From Trema orientale (lineage: Eukaryota > Streptophyta > Magnoliopsida > Rosales > Cannabaceae): 64,000 nt of DNA. Below the pieces are notes generated by a model. That model did not search any database. It was not told where the DNA came from and saw nothing but the letters and a program-made list of their open reading frames with translations. The DNA is taken from positions 567,404-631,403 of the forward strand of contig JXTC01000164.1 of assembly GCA_002914845.1 (NCBI GenBank), read 5' to 3'. Below are positions 45,751 through 58,300 of the stretch, piece after piece; positions within the stretch are counted from its first letter, which is position 1; each line of letters starts with the position of its first letter. Made by a program: the position numbers and the translations under genes.

Positions 45751-48700
45751 AAATTTTATCAAGACATTCATTTCTCAAAATATCTCTCAGGAGCAGTCCA
45801 TATGTACTTTACACCATGCATGACAAGCTCCTATGCTCACGGCTTGATTTTGTCTTTACCTTTACCTATAAAAAAGAAATAGACCAAGTAAGTCACTAAG
45901 CTTAGTAAGGCAGTGAACAAAGCTAAGTGTTGCCACAAACGTCACCACTAAACAATATATATATATATATATAATAGTCAGTCACATAGATATCACAAAG
46001 ATCACAAACAATATATAAGTATAAATCTGGCTCACACATATGCCACACGCATAGACTAAATACACCTATAAGCGACAATTCACAGATGGAATATTCTTCA
46101 ACAATTATAATTTCACAATAATATATTTCACAATAATATATTCCCTGTTTAAAATTTGCCAGCTTCATTTACACATATATTTATTCCACAAAAAAAAATT
46201 ATCATGACTCATCATAAGCACCATGAATGTATAGCAAGTAATCTCAAATCCTAGCGACTCATCCTAGGCATCGCTAAAAATAGTAATTATAAATACTAGT
46301 GACTCTAACAAGTATCGCATAATATTCAGAAATTTTAAACATAACGACTCATCATATACGTCGTCAGTTAACGGTTAATTTCAATCCTAAAGACTCATCA
46401 CAAGGGTCGCTGAATTCTTATAGGCTTTATATGGGCAATAAGTAAATACTTGTGATATTATTCAAGTGTAGTAATAACAACGGGTACATTTGACAGTATG
46501 AATAATTACATTGCATTACATAAGCATAATTACAAATATAACATACACAGTACTTACTGTTGTCAAACAACTACACTTACTGAGGATAGATTTGCTCCAA
46601 AAAGAAAAATGGCCTTCACAGCCCGCACATGCAAACTGAAGTCACACTGTAACACAATACATGATCAATATTTACTTCGGAATTTACACTAATTAAGTTA
46701 CACTTAAATCCTAATTACTATTGGCTTAGCTCGTTTTCATGTCCTGACTCTTTTGGTTAAAATTACCTTGAATAATTAAGGTCTATTTAAGCCCTTGGAA
46801 CAATCTTTCCAAGTTTAAAAACTTGGTAGCTCAAAGATTTTACTTAGATCCGACTAGGAATTTAAAATTCCTACAAACCACATGTAAATTTTCTAAATCA
46901 TGACACCCCCTTTTGTGTTTTTTTTTTTTTTCTGATATTTATATATTCATTCATATGTAATCCTCGTAGCCCATTAATAACTAAAATTTTAAGGAAATTG
47001 GACAATTGGAGTCATTTTGGGCGTTCAAAGTTAAAAACTTTACTTAAGAAGAAAATACTCAACTTTTAATCAAAATGACATTTTTCCTGAATTTTTACCC
47101 AAATTTGTAAAAATCATTATTTGGGTTTTAAAATAGCCCCATTTTTTTTAAATCCTCTTTTTAGGAAAAACTCATACAAAGTAAAGAGATCTATCTCTAA
47201 TAGTTTCATTGACAATTTCACCAAAAGGTTAAGCTTTACCAAATTTAGTTTTTAACCCAAGGTATTTTGAGTCCAGAATTCTCATTTCTCAACAAAAATA
47301 GGCAAATAATACCATTTTGAAAACCTCAAGAGGTCCTTTATAATCCTGAACAATAAGAAAAGGTGGTCTTTGGAACAAAAACATTTTACTGTACGGTAAC
47401 TTTCCTTGAAAGACAGTTTTACCATTGTGTGATCATTAGGCTTAACTTTAATTTTAAAAACACCTTAGGACCAATTCTTGGCTTGTGCATATGCTATTCT
47501 CAGAGCACTAAGGTTTGGACTCAAGAATTATTATTAGACCAATTTTAAAACTTATTTTAGACCTGGAAGTCATGGTGTTGAACCTGCCAAAAATCTTAAA
47601 TTCCAGAATGAACATCTTTTGGAAACGAGCTCAGTAAAGCAACCAAACGTACCTAGAACCGCTCAAAATTTACATGAATGTGTTGCAAACTCAAAAATAC
47701 TCAACATAGGCTAAAGAATCGTTCCATTTGCATTTTTTAAACTCATACTAGGTCTATTACAACTTAAGTTATAAAATTGACCGAAAATCCGAGGTTACCA
47801 TTTTGTCTAGATAGACCAGAATCCAACATGCGTGGCTTTTAAATGCAAAATCTACAACCATCGATCATATCCACATATTCTAATATTTAAATCACAGCCA
47901 CAATAAAAATATAAGCTCATAGCAATAAAAAGGATTATAGTCGTCCTTCTTATAACTTTAAATGATCACAAAGCTTAAAACTAAGAGCATAGTTTGGAGT
48001 GATCAGAACTTATACCTTAAGAGCTTCTCTCCAAAGCTTTGTACAACTATCTTAAGACATCTAATCGTCCTTAAAAATTCCTACTTTGAATTTGCTAACA
48101 CCATAAGAACATTATAACCAAGAATGAACCTTTAAATAAGCTCCAACCCTCCTAGGTTCCAAAGTATGATGGCTTACTTGTAATAACCCGGAAAATTTAA
48201 GGGCAAAATAGCCATTTCACCAATTTTTGAATTTAAAATGGTGGGAAGTTGTTAATTTTTGAAAGCGGATTTAAGTGAAAGAAATTTTTGGACCCAGGGA
48301 CTAACTAGTAAAATTCTTGGGCTTACTTGAATGTTTTTTCGGGCCAGGGGCTAAACTGAAAATTCTGGTTGCACATTAAATAAGACCATATGTCCATGTT
48401 TGTTCTTCTTCCTCTCTCTCTTTCTCTCTCTCTTATCCTTTCTCGTTATCTCGCTCTCTCTCTCTCTCTCTCTCCCTATTCAATCTCTGGCGCCGTTTGG
48501 CTGATGACTGCCCACCATGCTTGACAATGCTCCAGCCTTCGTGAGCCCCCCGCAGCTGGCCGACGCTGCCTCCGCGAGTCACCAGCAGCTCGCCCCCGAG
48601 CTTCCCCGGTTGCCGAAGGGGTGCAAAACGCCGACGAGCAGCCCGTAGGAGCTACGAACATTTTCAGCTCTTGATGCCAATTCCAGCGATGAAATGTCAC

Positions 48701-51700
48701 AAACTTGGGCTTCTCGAACTTGTCCCGACATGAAGAATCTCCTAGTATATACATCTTAACCTTATTTTGCCTGAATCAAAAATTTGCCATTTTGAACAAT
48801 TTCAAGATTTTTTGTTTTTAAATGTTGACTTTTGATCTGACCGTTAGATCGAAAAATAAACTTCATATTTGTGATGTGCTCGTGAAATAGTAAAGTTTGA
48901 TTTATATTGACTATGTTTGATGTGGGGCATGAAAAACATAATCAGATGGTTCTGATTTCTTCTCGTTTTACATGCCAAGGGTCCGGTTTTGGCCTGACCC
49001 CGAATTGGACAAGTTACAGATCTAACCTAGCTAATTTAGGTACTAAGAGCTCAATGGTGATGTCTGTTCCTTGATTGAGGCTCTGTTGGAAAAATGTTGT
49101 ATTGCTGCTTTGTCGAGGTAGAGGACTAAATTACTTATTTTCTATTTCTTTTTGCATAAATATTTGCTTATATAACATATTGTGAAAAACGCATATTTTA
49201 TAGTTTTGAATGATTATACGAATTTCCTGATGAATATGAATTGAGTGTGAACTATTGTGGTATACTGGTAGATATTTTTCATACAAGTCTAAGTGTTAGG
49301 GTTGCCTCTATGAAAATTTGAATATGTGACATATTGTGAATGACGTGATTATTTCGGATTCATGGTGAATACATGAACTGCCTAGTGAAATTGGGGGATT
49401 ATGGATAATATTATGTTGCTTGTAGATGCTTCCTGTGTAGGTTTGAATTTTGGGATTTGTCCAAAATACAGCGGTTATGCTGCCAATTTTCCAAGAGTGA
49501 AAATAGTAAGTATGGTATAGTAATTCAAGTATAATAGTTGTGGTGTGTGCTTTAAGTCAACACGACGGATGCTTAGGTATCATGAGATACACAGTTAGTG
49601 ATTGGACCCCACCATTAGTGTAGAATCTATAAACCTACGTGTGACTTTCTAGTTAGTAGGATGTGTATCCTAAACCGTCAGCTTTAAGACCATAGACCTA
49701 TGTAGAGGTCCAGGATACATGGCCATGTGTACAGTTGAGCTTAAGATTTGAGTTCGGGATTGAGCTTGGGATTTGTGTTCGGGGTTTGAACTCAGGGTAT
49801 TGATTCACACAGTGTGTGTCATTCTAGGAAAATACAAGGTAATGTGAGTTCAGAGCATTTAAGCTGGTCCGTATTATGAATATGTTTCTTTTCTGGTTGC
49901 TCACACCCAGTAGGTATGGGCATCAAGTGCCCTTCGGGTCCAGCAGGCAAGACACGTGGGTGTCCTTCCGATAATTAAGGTTTGGTAATCAGGCAGAGGT
50001 TATTGCCTCTCTTCTGGTTACGCCCACCCAGTAGGTATAGGCATACAATGCACCTCTGAACATTAGGGTATCCCTCTGCTATTCTGGGATTGGTAATCGA
50101 GAAGATGGTTCTTCTAAGTCCGTAATAAGATTATGTGAGCTCATAGATATTAAATTAGTTAAGGCTATACATAGATTTTTCTTTATAACCTTACCTATAT
50201 ACTTCCACTTATGAACTTTTGGATTTGATTTATTACTATAGTTTTATGATTATTTTTAGCATAGCTAACCATGCAAGGACTTAATAAGGAAAATGATTTT
50301 CGAAAATGGTAGTTTGAGTTTCCTACTGGGCTTCTAAGCTCACCCCTTTATTTTCTTTCCTTTCAGGTATTGTTTGCTGGAGATAAAATTTATGTTGGAT
50401 GAACACGTTGTCAATTCATGTCCGTAGCCCTCCTTGAGTCTTAGTTGGTATTCAGACCTTATTCTTTTTTGTTCTTAAGTAAATTATTCAGCCAGACTCC
50501 ATGAATTATGTTAAGTGGGTGTATGAGGATTTTTTTACTACTATTTGAGGGACTCGACATTAGAAGGGGATATTATGGCTTCTGAGGAGCATATTTTCAG
50601 AATTATCAACACTTGGGATTTAGTTTTCTTTTAAAAGACTAGTTTTAAACAAATGAGTGAAATTAATTTATCGACTTTATATTCATAAGATTTAAAGTTT
50701 TATCGACTTTACTTAATTTCACTAAACTAACTAGACTTTTCCCAAAGACACTAAAAAATAATTTTTTAGGTGGGCAAGAAGGTCCTTGATATAAAGATAA
50801 TAACGTTTTGAGGGTTAAAATGAAAATTCTAAGTATTTATTTTCCTATGAAGCAAAAAAAAAATAAAAAATTACTACTATTTATATTCACTTTCAAAATT
50901 ATTAAAAATTCATGGCCTTCGATTTTCGGTCGTGATATTACTATTAGTAGAGAAGAGTTCTATGAGTTAAAACTTTTTGGGTGAAGAAAATCAAAGAAAA
51001 TATGAAAATTTTTTGGCTAGTTTTTAGAGGGAATGAAAAGAGAAATTGAGAGTTTTTAGAGAGAGAAAAAGACATGCAAGTTGAAAAATAAAAATGAGAA
51101 TTATTTATTTTTTTGTATTTAAATGACAGAATAGGTAGCTGAATATCTCAGCTTATGGATGAAAATTGGTGAAAAGGTAAGTGACACCTTGCTTGATCAT
51201 GAATTCATGTTGAACATTTGTCATCTTTGTACGCCCTCCTTTGTTCCCCACTTTTTCTTCCAGAGTTTTCCTTGGCTAATCACTAATTAGGCCTCAATAA
51301 TACTTTATTTTACACTTAATCTAAAGCATAATTGAGATCTATAAATCAGGTCATGCTTAATTAGAAACTTTCTCATCATTTGGCTTCAAATGTCAAATAG
51401 TTGAATATTGACTTGACACGTGGATTCCACTTTTTCTTCTCAACCTTTCTTTTATTGCCACCTCACTTTCCACTAACTCCAAATGCCTAATTCATGTAAA
51501 GGTACTAATATTGAACAATTGCCTCACTTTGTCTATTGCTTTACATAAAAAAATAATTACCTGAAATCGAACTTTTCCTGCACTTATGCCCCAAAATTTC
51601 GGTTTATCACTATTTGCACTACAAAGCTCAAATATTCACAAAATTTGAAACTTAAACTCATTATTAAGACCTATAAATTGTCATTTGTCTAAAACCATAA

Positions 51701-52100
51701 ACGAAATTTAATTTTTTTAAAAAAAAGCAAAAATTCCCTTTTGATCGCTCTTTTAAAATTTTCATTTGTTTTGACCGTAAAACAACTTTTCCTTTCCTTT
51801 TAGAAAATTTGCATTTTAACCAAATTAATAAGCATTAGGTTATATCCCGAGCTTGTCATAAATTTTTTACTTGAAACCCTATTCACGTTTTCCAGGGCTT
51901 TCGGCATCATCGACTCCTTCCGAAGTTTTGGAAACTATCACAAAATTCATGGAAACATACCTCATGAATTTAGGTGCACATCAAAGACATATATAAAATA
52001 AGACGTGAGACATACTCTCCACCCGGCAAGAGTGTGGTTTCAAGAATCAGGCCGCTGAAATTGGAAACTATTTACAGGAATATCACAAATTTGAAAATGC
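45751..52100 (-). repeat. LTR-type repeat region (Gypsy-like), split by a solo LTR
   Basis: The sequence left of 48178 and right of 50943 reads on continuously once the solo LTR is removed. On the minus strand its general wording is like that of large plant Gypsy LTRs. A possible LTR edge is TGTGATATTCCTGTAAATAG, which reads on the minus strand from about 52093. The opposite edge could not be fixed. No gag or pol reading is present, and short ORFs in it are not supported. Confidence 0.4.
48179..50937 (+). mobile_element. Solo LTR (Gypsy-like), 2.76 kb
   Basis: It begins TGTAATAACCCGG and ends TTCGGTCGTGATA. It is flanked on both sides by the perfect 5-bp duplication TTACT (48174-48178 and 50938-50942). 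The terminal A after GTGAT would be GTGACA in the consensus of this type, so one base has mutated. A CT-rich tract (about 48405-48475) is followed by a GC-rich segment (about 48485-48650), the same architecture as the solo LTR at 12212-14608. No internal retrotransposon genes are present. Confidence 0.85.
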
Positions 52101-53530
52101 AACATCACAGTGAATATAATACTAAAAATGACATATAATATATTGTGGGAAAGATATTTTCATGAAGAATTCAATGCCGCAAAAATTATACAAAATCAAG
52201 CAACCATACGATCACAATTTGCAGTCAAACGTTCAAAAAACACAATTTTGACTCATCATATCTTTGAAACGATAAATCAAATGACCATGAATTCATGGTA
52301 GAATAAAATTACAAACATATACCACATATTAAAAAATCACGTCCAAATAATAAGCACAACCATATAAATAAAAATCATGAGAAAATAGGGTAATTTTACG
52401 GTTTAGAATGCATATATCTTTCTCTATTGCCTTTTTCAACCGGGAACAAAGACCACTAATAGTAGCTCTAATAATGGTGGAAATCTCATCTAGATATGCA
52501 TGTGGAAGCGTCTATAATAGCGGTACCAGTTAGATCCATGAACGAGCACAGGTCTAGAATTCGCTATGGTGGGTCTCACGTACTCTAGATTAAATGCCTC
52601 ATTCTATGCTCATGGTGGTGCAGTTATTACATATTGTTAAATAAAATAACCACAAAGATTCCACAACTCAACGGTCTCACTTTTTTAGAAGACTAGGGAG
52701 GACAGAGAGAGCCGAGATCGTGGAAAGTGTGTAATAGAGAATTAGGAAACTCATCACAACTCAAGAGCCTCACTTTTTTTGTAAGACTAGGGAGGAGAGA
52801 GAGCCGAAAAATCTTAGAAAGTGTAAGAGAGAATTAGGAATCTCATTAGAATGTCAGTATATGTACGTATCAATCAGATTTCGTTGAAATTTTCTTAATT
52901 AAGATAATTAAGAGAATTTATATTAAATGAGCATATTCCCAAAATAGCGCGTTCACACTCTATCTGATAAGGATATCAAATTTTTTGACTAATCATAGAT
53001 AAATGTGCAATATTCTCACTATGTCAGGATATATTTCCTTTTATGTTTATTTTATTACCCAAATAGGTTAGATCATGTTCTTACTATGGGCGACCCAATA
53101 GCAAAATTGTAACATAAAGAAGTGCCAGATTTATTTAGTAACTATGAAATTATAGTTACAAGGAGCATGTATAATAATTGTTATGTACCATACCTATGTA
53201 CATTCACATACAATTAGACCTTTCTGGCTCAGTACATATGTATGTCCTAACAGCACACCCATTGTTAGCTAGTACTCAAGAGATTAACATTAACACATTT
53301 CTTTTATTAAAAGTGATACCAAACTTGACAACGAAAAACAACATCATTATTCAATAAATAAAAGAAGAAAAAAAAAACACAGGTATTTTATTTATGTTGA
53401 TTTATAGAATCAACCAAACGAAACAAATTCAGTAACTTCTAACATAGAAGTTAATAATTAAGCTGGTTACCGTTATTTCATATGTGTTCATTTTTATTCG
53501 AGGAAATGTCCTCTATAAGTTGATCATTCA
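52101..53530. other. Intergenic DNA downstream of the root-cap gene
   Basis: No supported gene. Two similar phrases near 52660-52715 and 52755-52815 (TCACTTTTTTAGAAGACTAGGGAGGA-like, then AGAGAGCCGA) form a degenerate direct repeat of about 100 bp. Confidence 0.45.
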
Positions 53531-55324
53531 TCACCTCTTGCACACAACACCGCGGCCATCCATTCCGCTAGCACAGTTCATACCCACAAACTCCTCAGAA
53601 TTACCACCATCTCCCTTTGCGAACTTCCCATCAAATCTCGCGACGGCGCAATCCGCCGCGAAGAGACTTGACGCCGCGAACTCTCGCTCGCCGCCCAACA
53701 CTGGCATCGCCACTCCCATCTTCACTCTACTCACGTAGTTCTTCCCATAAGTTTGGCCCAAAACTCCGTTGACTTCCCCGCTCAAAGCATAGAATTTGAA
53801 GCTCAAATCAAGATGAGCGAAGCAGTCTTCCTCGGTGATCGCGTATCGGTGAATCCGAGAGTCCTTCTCGGTGATAGGCACGACCGTCGCTTTGATCTTG
53901 AAGTTCCCTTCGACTTCGATCTCCACGGAATTTGCATCTTGGATCCTAGACACAGAGACTACATGTGGCGGAGACCGAGATTTCCATGTCGTGCCTTCGC
54001 CGGTGGGGAGGAAGATGGGCTCCCCGTCGAAGGCAAGGGAGAGGCGGTCAATAGCACTGTTCCATTTGGGAGTTTTCTTGGCGCCAACGTAGAGCTTGTG
54101 GTTGTCGAAGAGGATCCCTATGGATTGGACCCAAGTGAAGTCTCTTGTCATGTTAGGGTTTCGTTTTCCGATGAAGTGGCCATTGATGTGGAGGTTGCCA
54201 TCAGAGACAAGGCAGAAATCGCGGTCTTTCTTGCCATGGAAGTAAAATGTTATTCCATCTCCACCAATGAATCGAGGGTCTTGGCACACGGCGCCTGGCT
54301 TATTGCAATCTAGTTTTCGAGATCGGATATATCAGAGCAATTAGAATCACATAATTTAAACTTATAATGGAAATAGCTATGATCCTAAAAATATATTTCG
54401 CCATAAAGGCTGTGTTTTTCATGATTAAATCTGCTAGGGACGGACTTTTTAATTAATTATAACAACAAAGTCAGGATAATTTATTGTGACTAATAATTCT
54501 TTTAATCAGAGAATTTTTCACTTTGTTTCACAAATTGCGCAGTAACTAGTTTATTATACAAAAAATACTTGAGCCTTTATTATATAATCTTAAGCAAAAC
54601 ATATAATAAAATTCCTGTCACTTGTGAGTTAATCTTTAATTTTAATTTCTACGATATAATGGGTGAATATGAGAAACCAAGATAACTAGGTGTACGACTA
54701 AATATATGTATCTCTCTTTCATTAAAACTAAGACTTAGTTAGGAAGTAATAAAGAATAACATGACAGGATGATATATATAAATAATCTTATAGATTTTGT
54801 TTTGAAGAAAATTAATTCAACAATAATATCAAGTGATGTAATAACTAAAATATTTTAACGTTGGTAATTTTTTTTTTTTATTTTTTTTTTTTGAAAAAAG
54901 GTCTCTATCGTATTATGGAAACATATATACATGTCAACTGATCTCATTTAACATCTATATATATATATATTGATAAACTCCTACAGATATAATGCTTTGT
55001 AACTTATTTGGTATGTGAAAACTTACTGCAAACGGGACTACAGGTGACGCAATCCACCTCACATTGGTCAGGACAAGCGCTGGGACAANNNNNNNNNNNN
55101 NNNNNNNNNGGAGGCGGTGACGGGGGCGGTGGGGCTGAGCAGACAGGTTGACATGAGGCGCAGTCGACGGAGCACCTGCCAGGGCAGGACTGCGGGCAGT
55201 AATGTTCCTTGTCGTAACAGTATTTGTATTTCTCGTCTTTGCACTTCACTTTTTCTGGAACTCCTTCAGTGAGAGCCACCGAAAGCGAGAGAATCACAAG
55301 CAAAAACAGGCCTAAACGAACCAT
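53531..55324 (-). CDS. Root cap / LEA-related secreted protein, two exons
   Basis: Exon 1 is 55324-55027 and exon 2 is 54309-53531. The donor TGCA|GTAAGT and acceptor AACTAG are good, the phase is kept, and the join reads VCNCNKPGAVCQD. The total is 358 residues. Residues 1-21 form a signal peptide (MVRLGLFLLVILSLSVALTEG). Next come two similar Cys-rich repeats (CPQSCPGRCSVDCASCQPVC and CPSACPDQCEVDCVTCSPVC) joined by a Pro-rich linker. The C-terminal domain begins DPRFIGGDGITFYFHGKKDR and includes TWVQSIGILFD. This matches the plant root-cap domain family (related to maize root cap protein and Arabidopsis LEA-related proteins), whose biochemical role is not known. A secreted cell-wall or mucilage role is an inference. 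An N-run at 55089-55109 hides about seven residues of the linker, with frame preserved on both sides. No stop or frameshift is seen. Confidence 0.9.
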
Positions 55325-55376
55325 TTTTGTCTGACAGTTTTTGTTTTGTGATGAATCAATGCGAAACGAAGATTCC

Positions 55377-55384
55377 TTTATATA
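55377..55384 (-). promoter_or_regulatory. Putative TATA box of the root-cap gene
   Basis: On the minus strand TATATAAA lies 53 bp upstream of the ATG, implying a leader of about 20-25 bp. Confidence 0.6.
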
Positions 55385-58300
55385 GAGGAGAGTTTAACGA
55401 AGTAACTTTTTTAGTCAAATGTGTTAGTGTTACCTCATATCTAAGCATTAATTGATCAGGGGCTACGAGCCTTTGTTTGGACGGAGAGTACTTTATACTT
55501 TGATTATTATAGTTGCTTCTCCTCACATGGCCGAATAAAATTCAGAAGTCAAACCCCGAAAAATTTGCATAGATACCCATATATATACATATTCTACAAT
55601 TATTTTCATACAGAAGTTAAATTATTTTAAGTGGTCACAAACCTTGGTAAATTCATTTAACCCCTAACCACACTTCTTTCTAATATATATAAAAGATATT
55701 CAGCTCAAATTCCCACTACCCAAGTACTCTTAAAAAAAATTAATAAATAAAACATTGGTTATTTTGCAACTTAAAGAAATGTAAGTTGTGTCTTATCATT
55801 TTGGCATTTGCTTTGATGCCAATATATAATTTTTATTTTTTAAAAGGATAGTGTATTACATGTATGGTACGTGATTCCAAAAAGTTTTACAACAAGTAAA
55901 TTTTTGTAAAATTCAATGGCAAAATCTAAATCATTATTCGTGATTTTCAACAAGCTTATTGATTTTGGGGAATTTTTCTTCTTCTTTTTTCTTCAATTTG
56001 AGAGTAAACATATAGCTAAAATGATGAAAGAGAAGAAAGAGTATCAGGAGAATAAATATTCTATAAGCATATATTTATATACGAGGAAGAAACATTGTAA
56101 TTAACTAATTGTCCTTTTGATAGGAAGTGATTGTAAAGTTCTTGAATATGTATGGTGAATTTGGTTGGTGGTAATTCGAGCAATGATCTTAGATATATAA
56201 ACATATATATATATATATATATGAACTCTCTATTGAGATAGTGATGGTGGCTTTTGTATTTTTTTTACTTATTCTCATCATGTCTTTCTGGAGATAAGGC
56301 ATCTCATATACACTTGCTAATTAAGCACAGCCTTTCTACACTGATACTCTTTTACAGTGGATAAATTTCTAATTGTATTACTCGTACTGTAGCAACTCGT
56401 CCGTTATATTAAAGATATTAATTTTTTTTATCCAAAAAAAAGAAGAAGAAAGCATTGTAATTTAAGTGGGAAAATTATATGCAATCTTATAAGTTTAAAG
56501 GGACATATGTGGAATCAAATCAGAGTTTTAGCCTGAGTTTTTAAAGAAAAAAAATAGGTAAAATTCGATAATTCAAGATGATTATTGTTAATATTTTAAA
56601 AATCTGTGATTTTATTATTTTTAAAAAGTTTATTTGTAATAATTTAATTTTAGTAGTAAATTCGAAATTTTGAGATTCTTAGGGTCAAATTTAGGTAATA
56701 TCACATTATGGAGTAATTACTCTTCTTATATATCTTCTTATTTACAGTAGTCTTGGTATTATGGGGAATCAACAAGTGATTCCCTATGTTCGGCATTTTT
56801 GTGAGACTCGTTAGGAGAGAAGTGGTTTGACTATGATAGGTGATCTTGCATCAGAAAATATGAAATATATTTTAAAAATTTGCTAATATAATACACCTAA
56901 CTTTCTTTCACATGAGCGATGCTTTTGTGACGGAGAAAGAGATGATGATAAGCTTTTCATCTGTAATTAGCAATAGAAACTATCAATATAACAATTTCAT
57001 CTTCTAATAAAATTAATTAGCTAATTTGTTCTAAAAACTTAATTTGGAAGGGATCTAATAGTTAAATTGAGGGATATTAAAAGTTTAGCTAGCTAAGAAC
57101 ATTAAAGCATGCAACAAATAGTCTTAATAGTTTATTAACTATAAGGGATATTGATCGCTAATATGCATGCGCAACAAATGGGAACTGCATTTCCGCAAAG
57201 AGACTAGTAGTACTGGCCACAAAAGTTTGCAGAAGATATAGTGCGGATTCAAATTAATATTGCTGACTTGGGAATTTTTAATTTTGTACAGGACCTTTAC
57301 TCAACCTCACAAGTTGCTTTTAAACTCCAATTAAAAAAGAAAAAAAAAAGCGTACAAAAGACTGCCCGTTTTGGAACAATACAATGATATATATTATAAT
57401 TATGCCACCAACAAAATATAAATATATTCTCAATGCACGTAAAACTTTTCTTCCAGCACTCAAGGGTTTGAAGTGTCTTTACAACCACGCTTGACCAAGA
57501 ACGAACATATTTGGGTGGGCCTATGAAATACAATAAAAATTTGAAAATTAAAGGCTATGTAATCAAATGAATTTTAAGGTAATGAATCGAAAAGGAATAG
57601 AGAGGAATAGTAAGTAAAGAATAAGTGTAAAAGATTATAAGTTCTTTTTATATATTTTTAATTGGTACGAAAACATTGAATATTTTCTCTTTCCTCATTT
57701 CATTTATTCTCTATTATTAATTACTAAGCATGTCAAGCTGAGCTACGCGAGTTTAGTTTCATAAAATTGTTAGCGCTGCTAAATATTGTCTAATCTAACA
57801 CTGAAGCTGTTAATTTAGCTGTGTATAATTCCTATGAAGATTTTACAATTAAGTCTCTTCTGTAAAGATTTCGGTTTGTATAAATTTTTAAGAGAAATAT
57901 AATAGAATAAATAATATACAGTAAAAGCGAAAAATCGCCCAGATGTCAAGCATTTGCGATTGTTGAAAAGTTATTATAATTATGATTAAGAATCAAAGTA
58001 ATCAAGGTGTTAATTACTATTTATATTTATTTTCTTTTTGTTTTCTTTCATTTTGTTTTGTAGGTATATATATGATCAATATAAACAATCCATACGATAC
58101 TCCTCATCAAACTATGCACGAAAATAATGTGATAAACTATTATAGAAAACTGTGTTTAACGAAAAACTCCTTTATTCAACGAATTAGAGTTCTCTTTTTT
58201 TGTTTAAAAACAAAAAGAAACACCTTAGATTCTAGGAATATATTTTCAATAAATCTCCCTTTCTATACCCAGTGTAGGAGAAAAGAGAGGAATAAGTGAT

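Noticed and set aside
48476..48754. 92-residue minus-strand reading rich in Ala, Gly and Arg
   Set aside because: It lies in the GC-rich segment of a solo LTR with defined ends and target duplications. No family is recognised.
53753..54313. 186-residue plus-strand reading opposite the root-cap gene
   Set aside because: It is antisense to a well-supported exon and matches no family. The minus-strand reading has a signal peptide, conserved domain and correct splice sites.
57982..58299. 105-residue reading with a hydrophobic start
   Set aside because: Extremely AT-rich, no family resemblance, no promoter or neighbouring exon. Probably chance.
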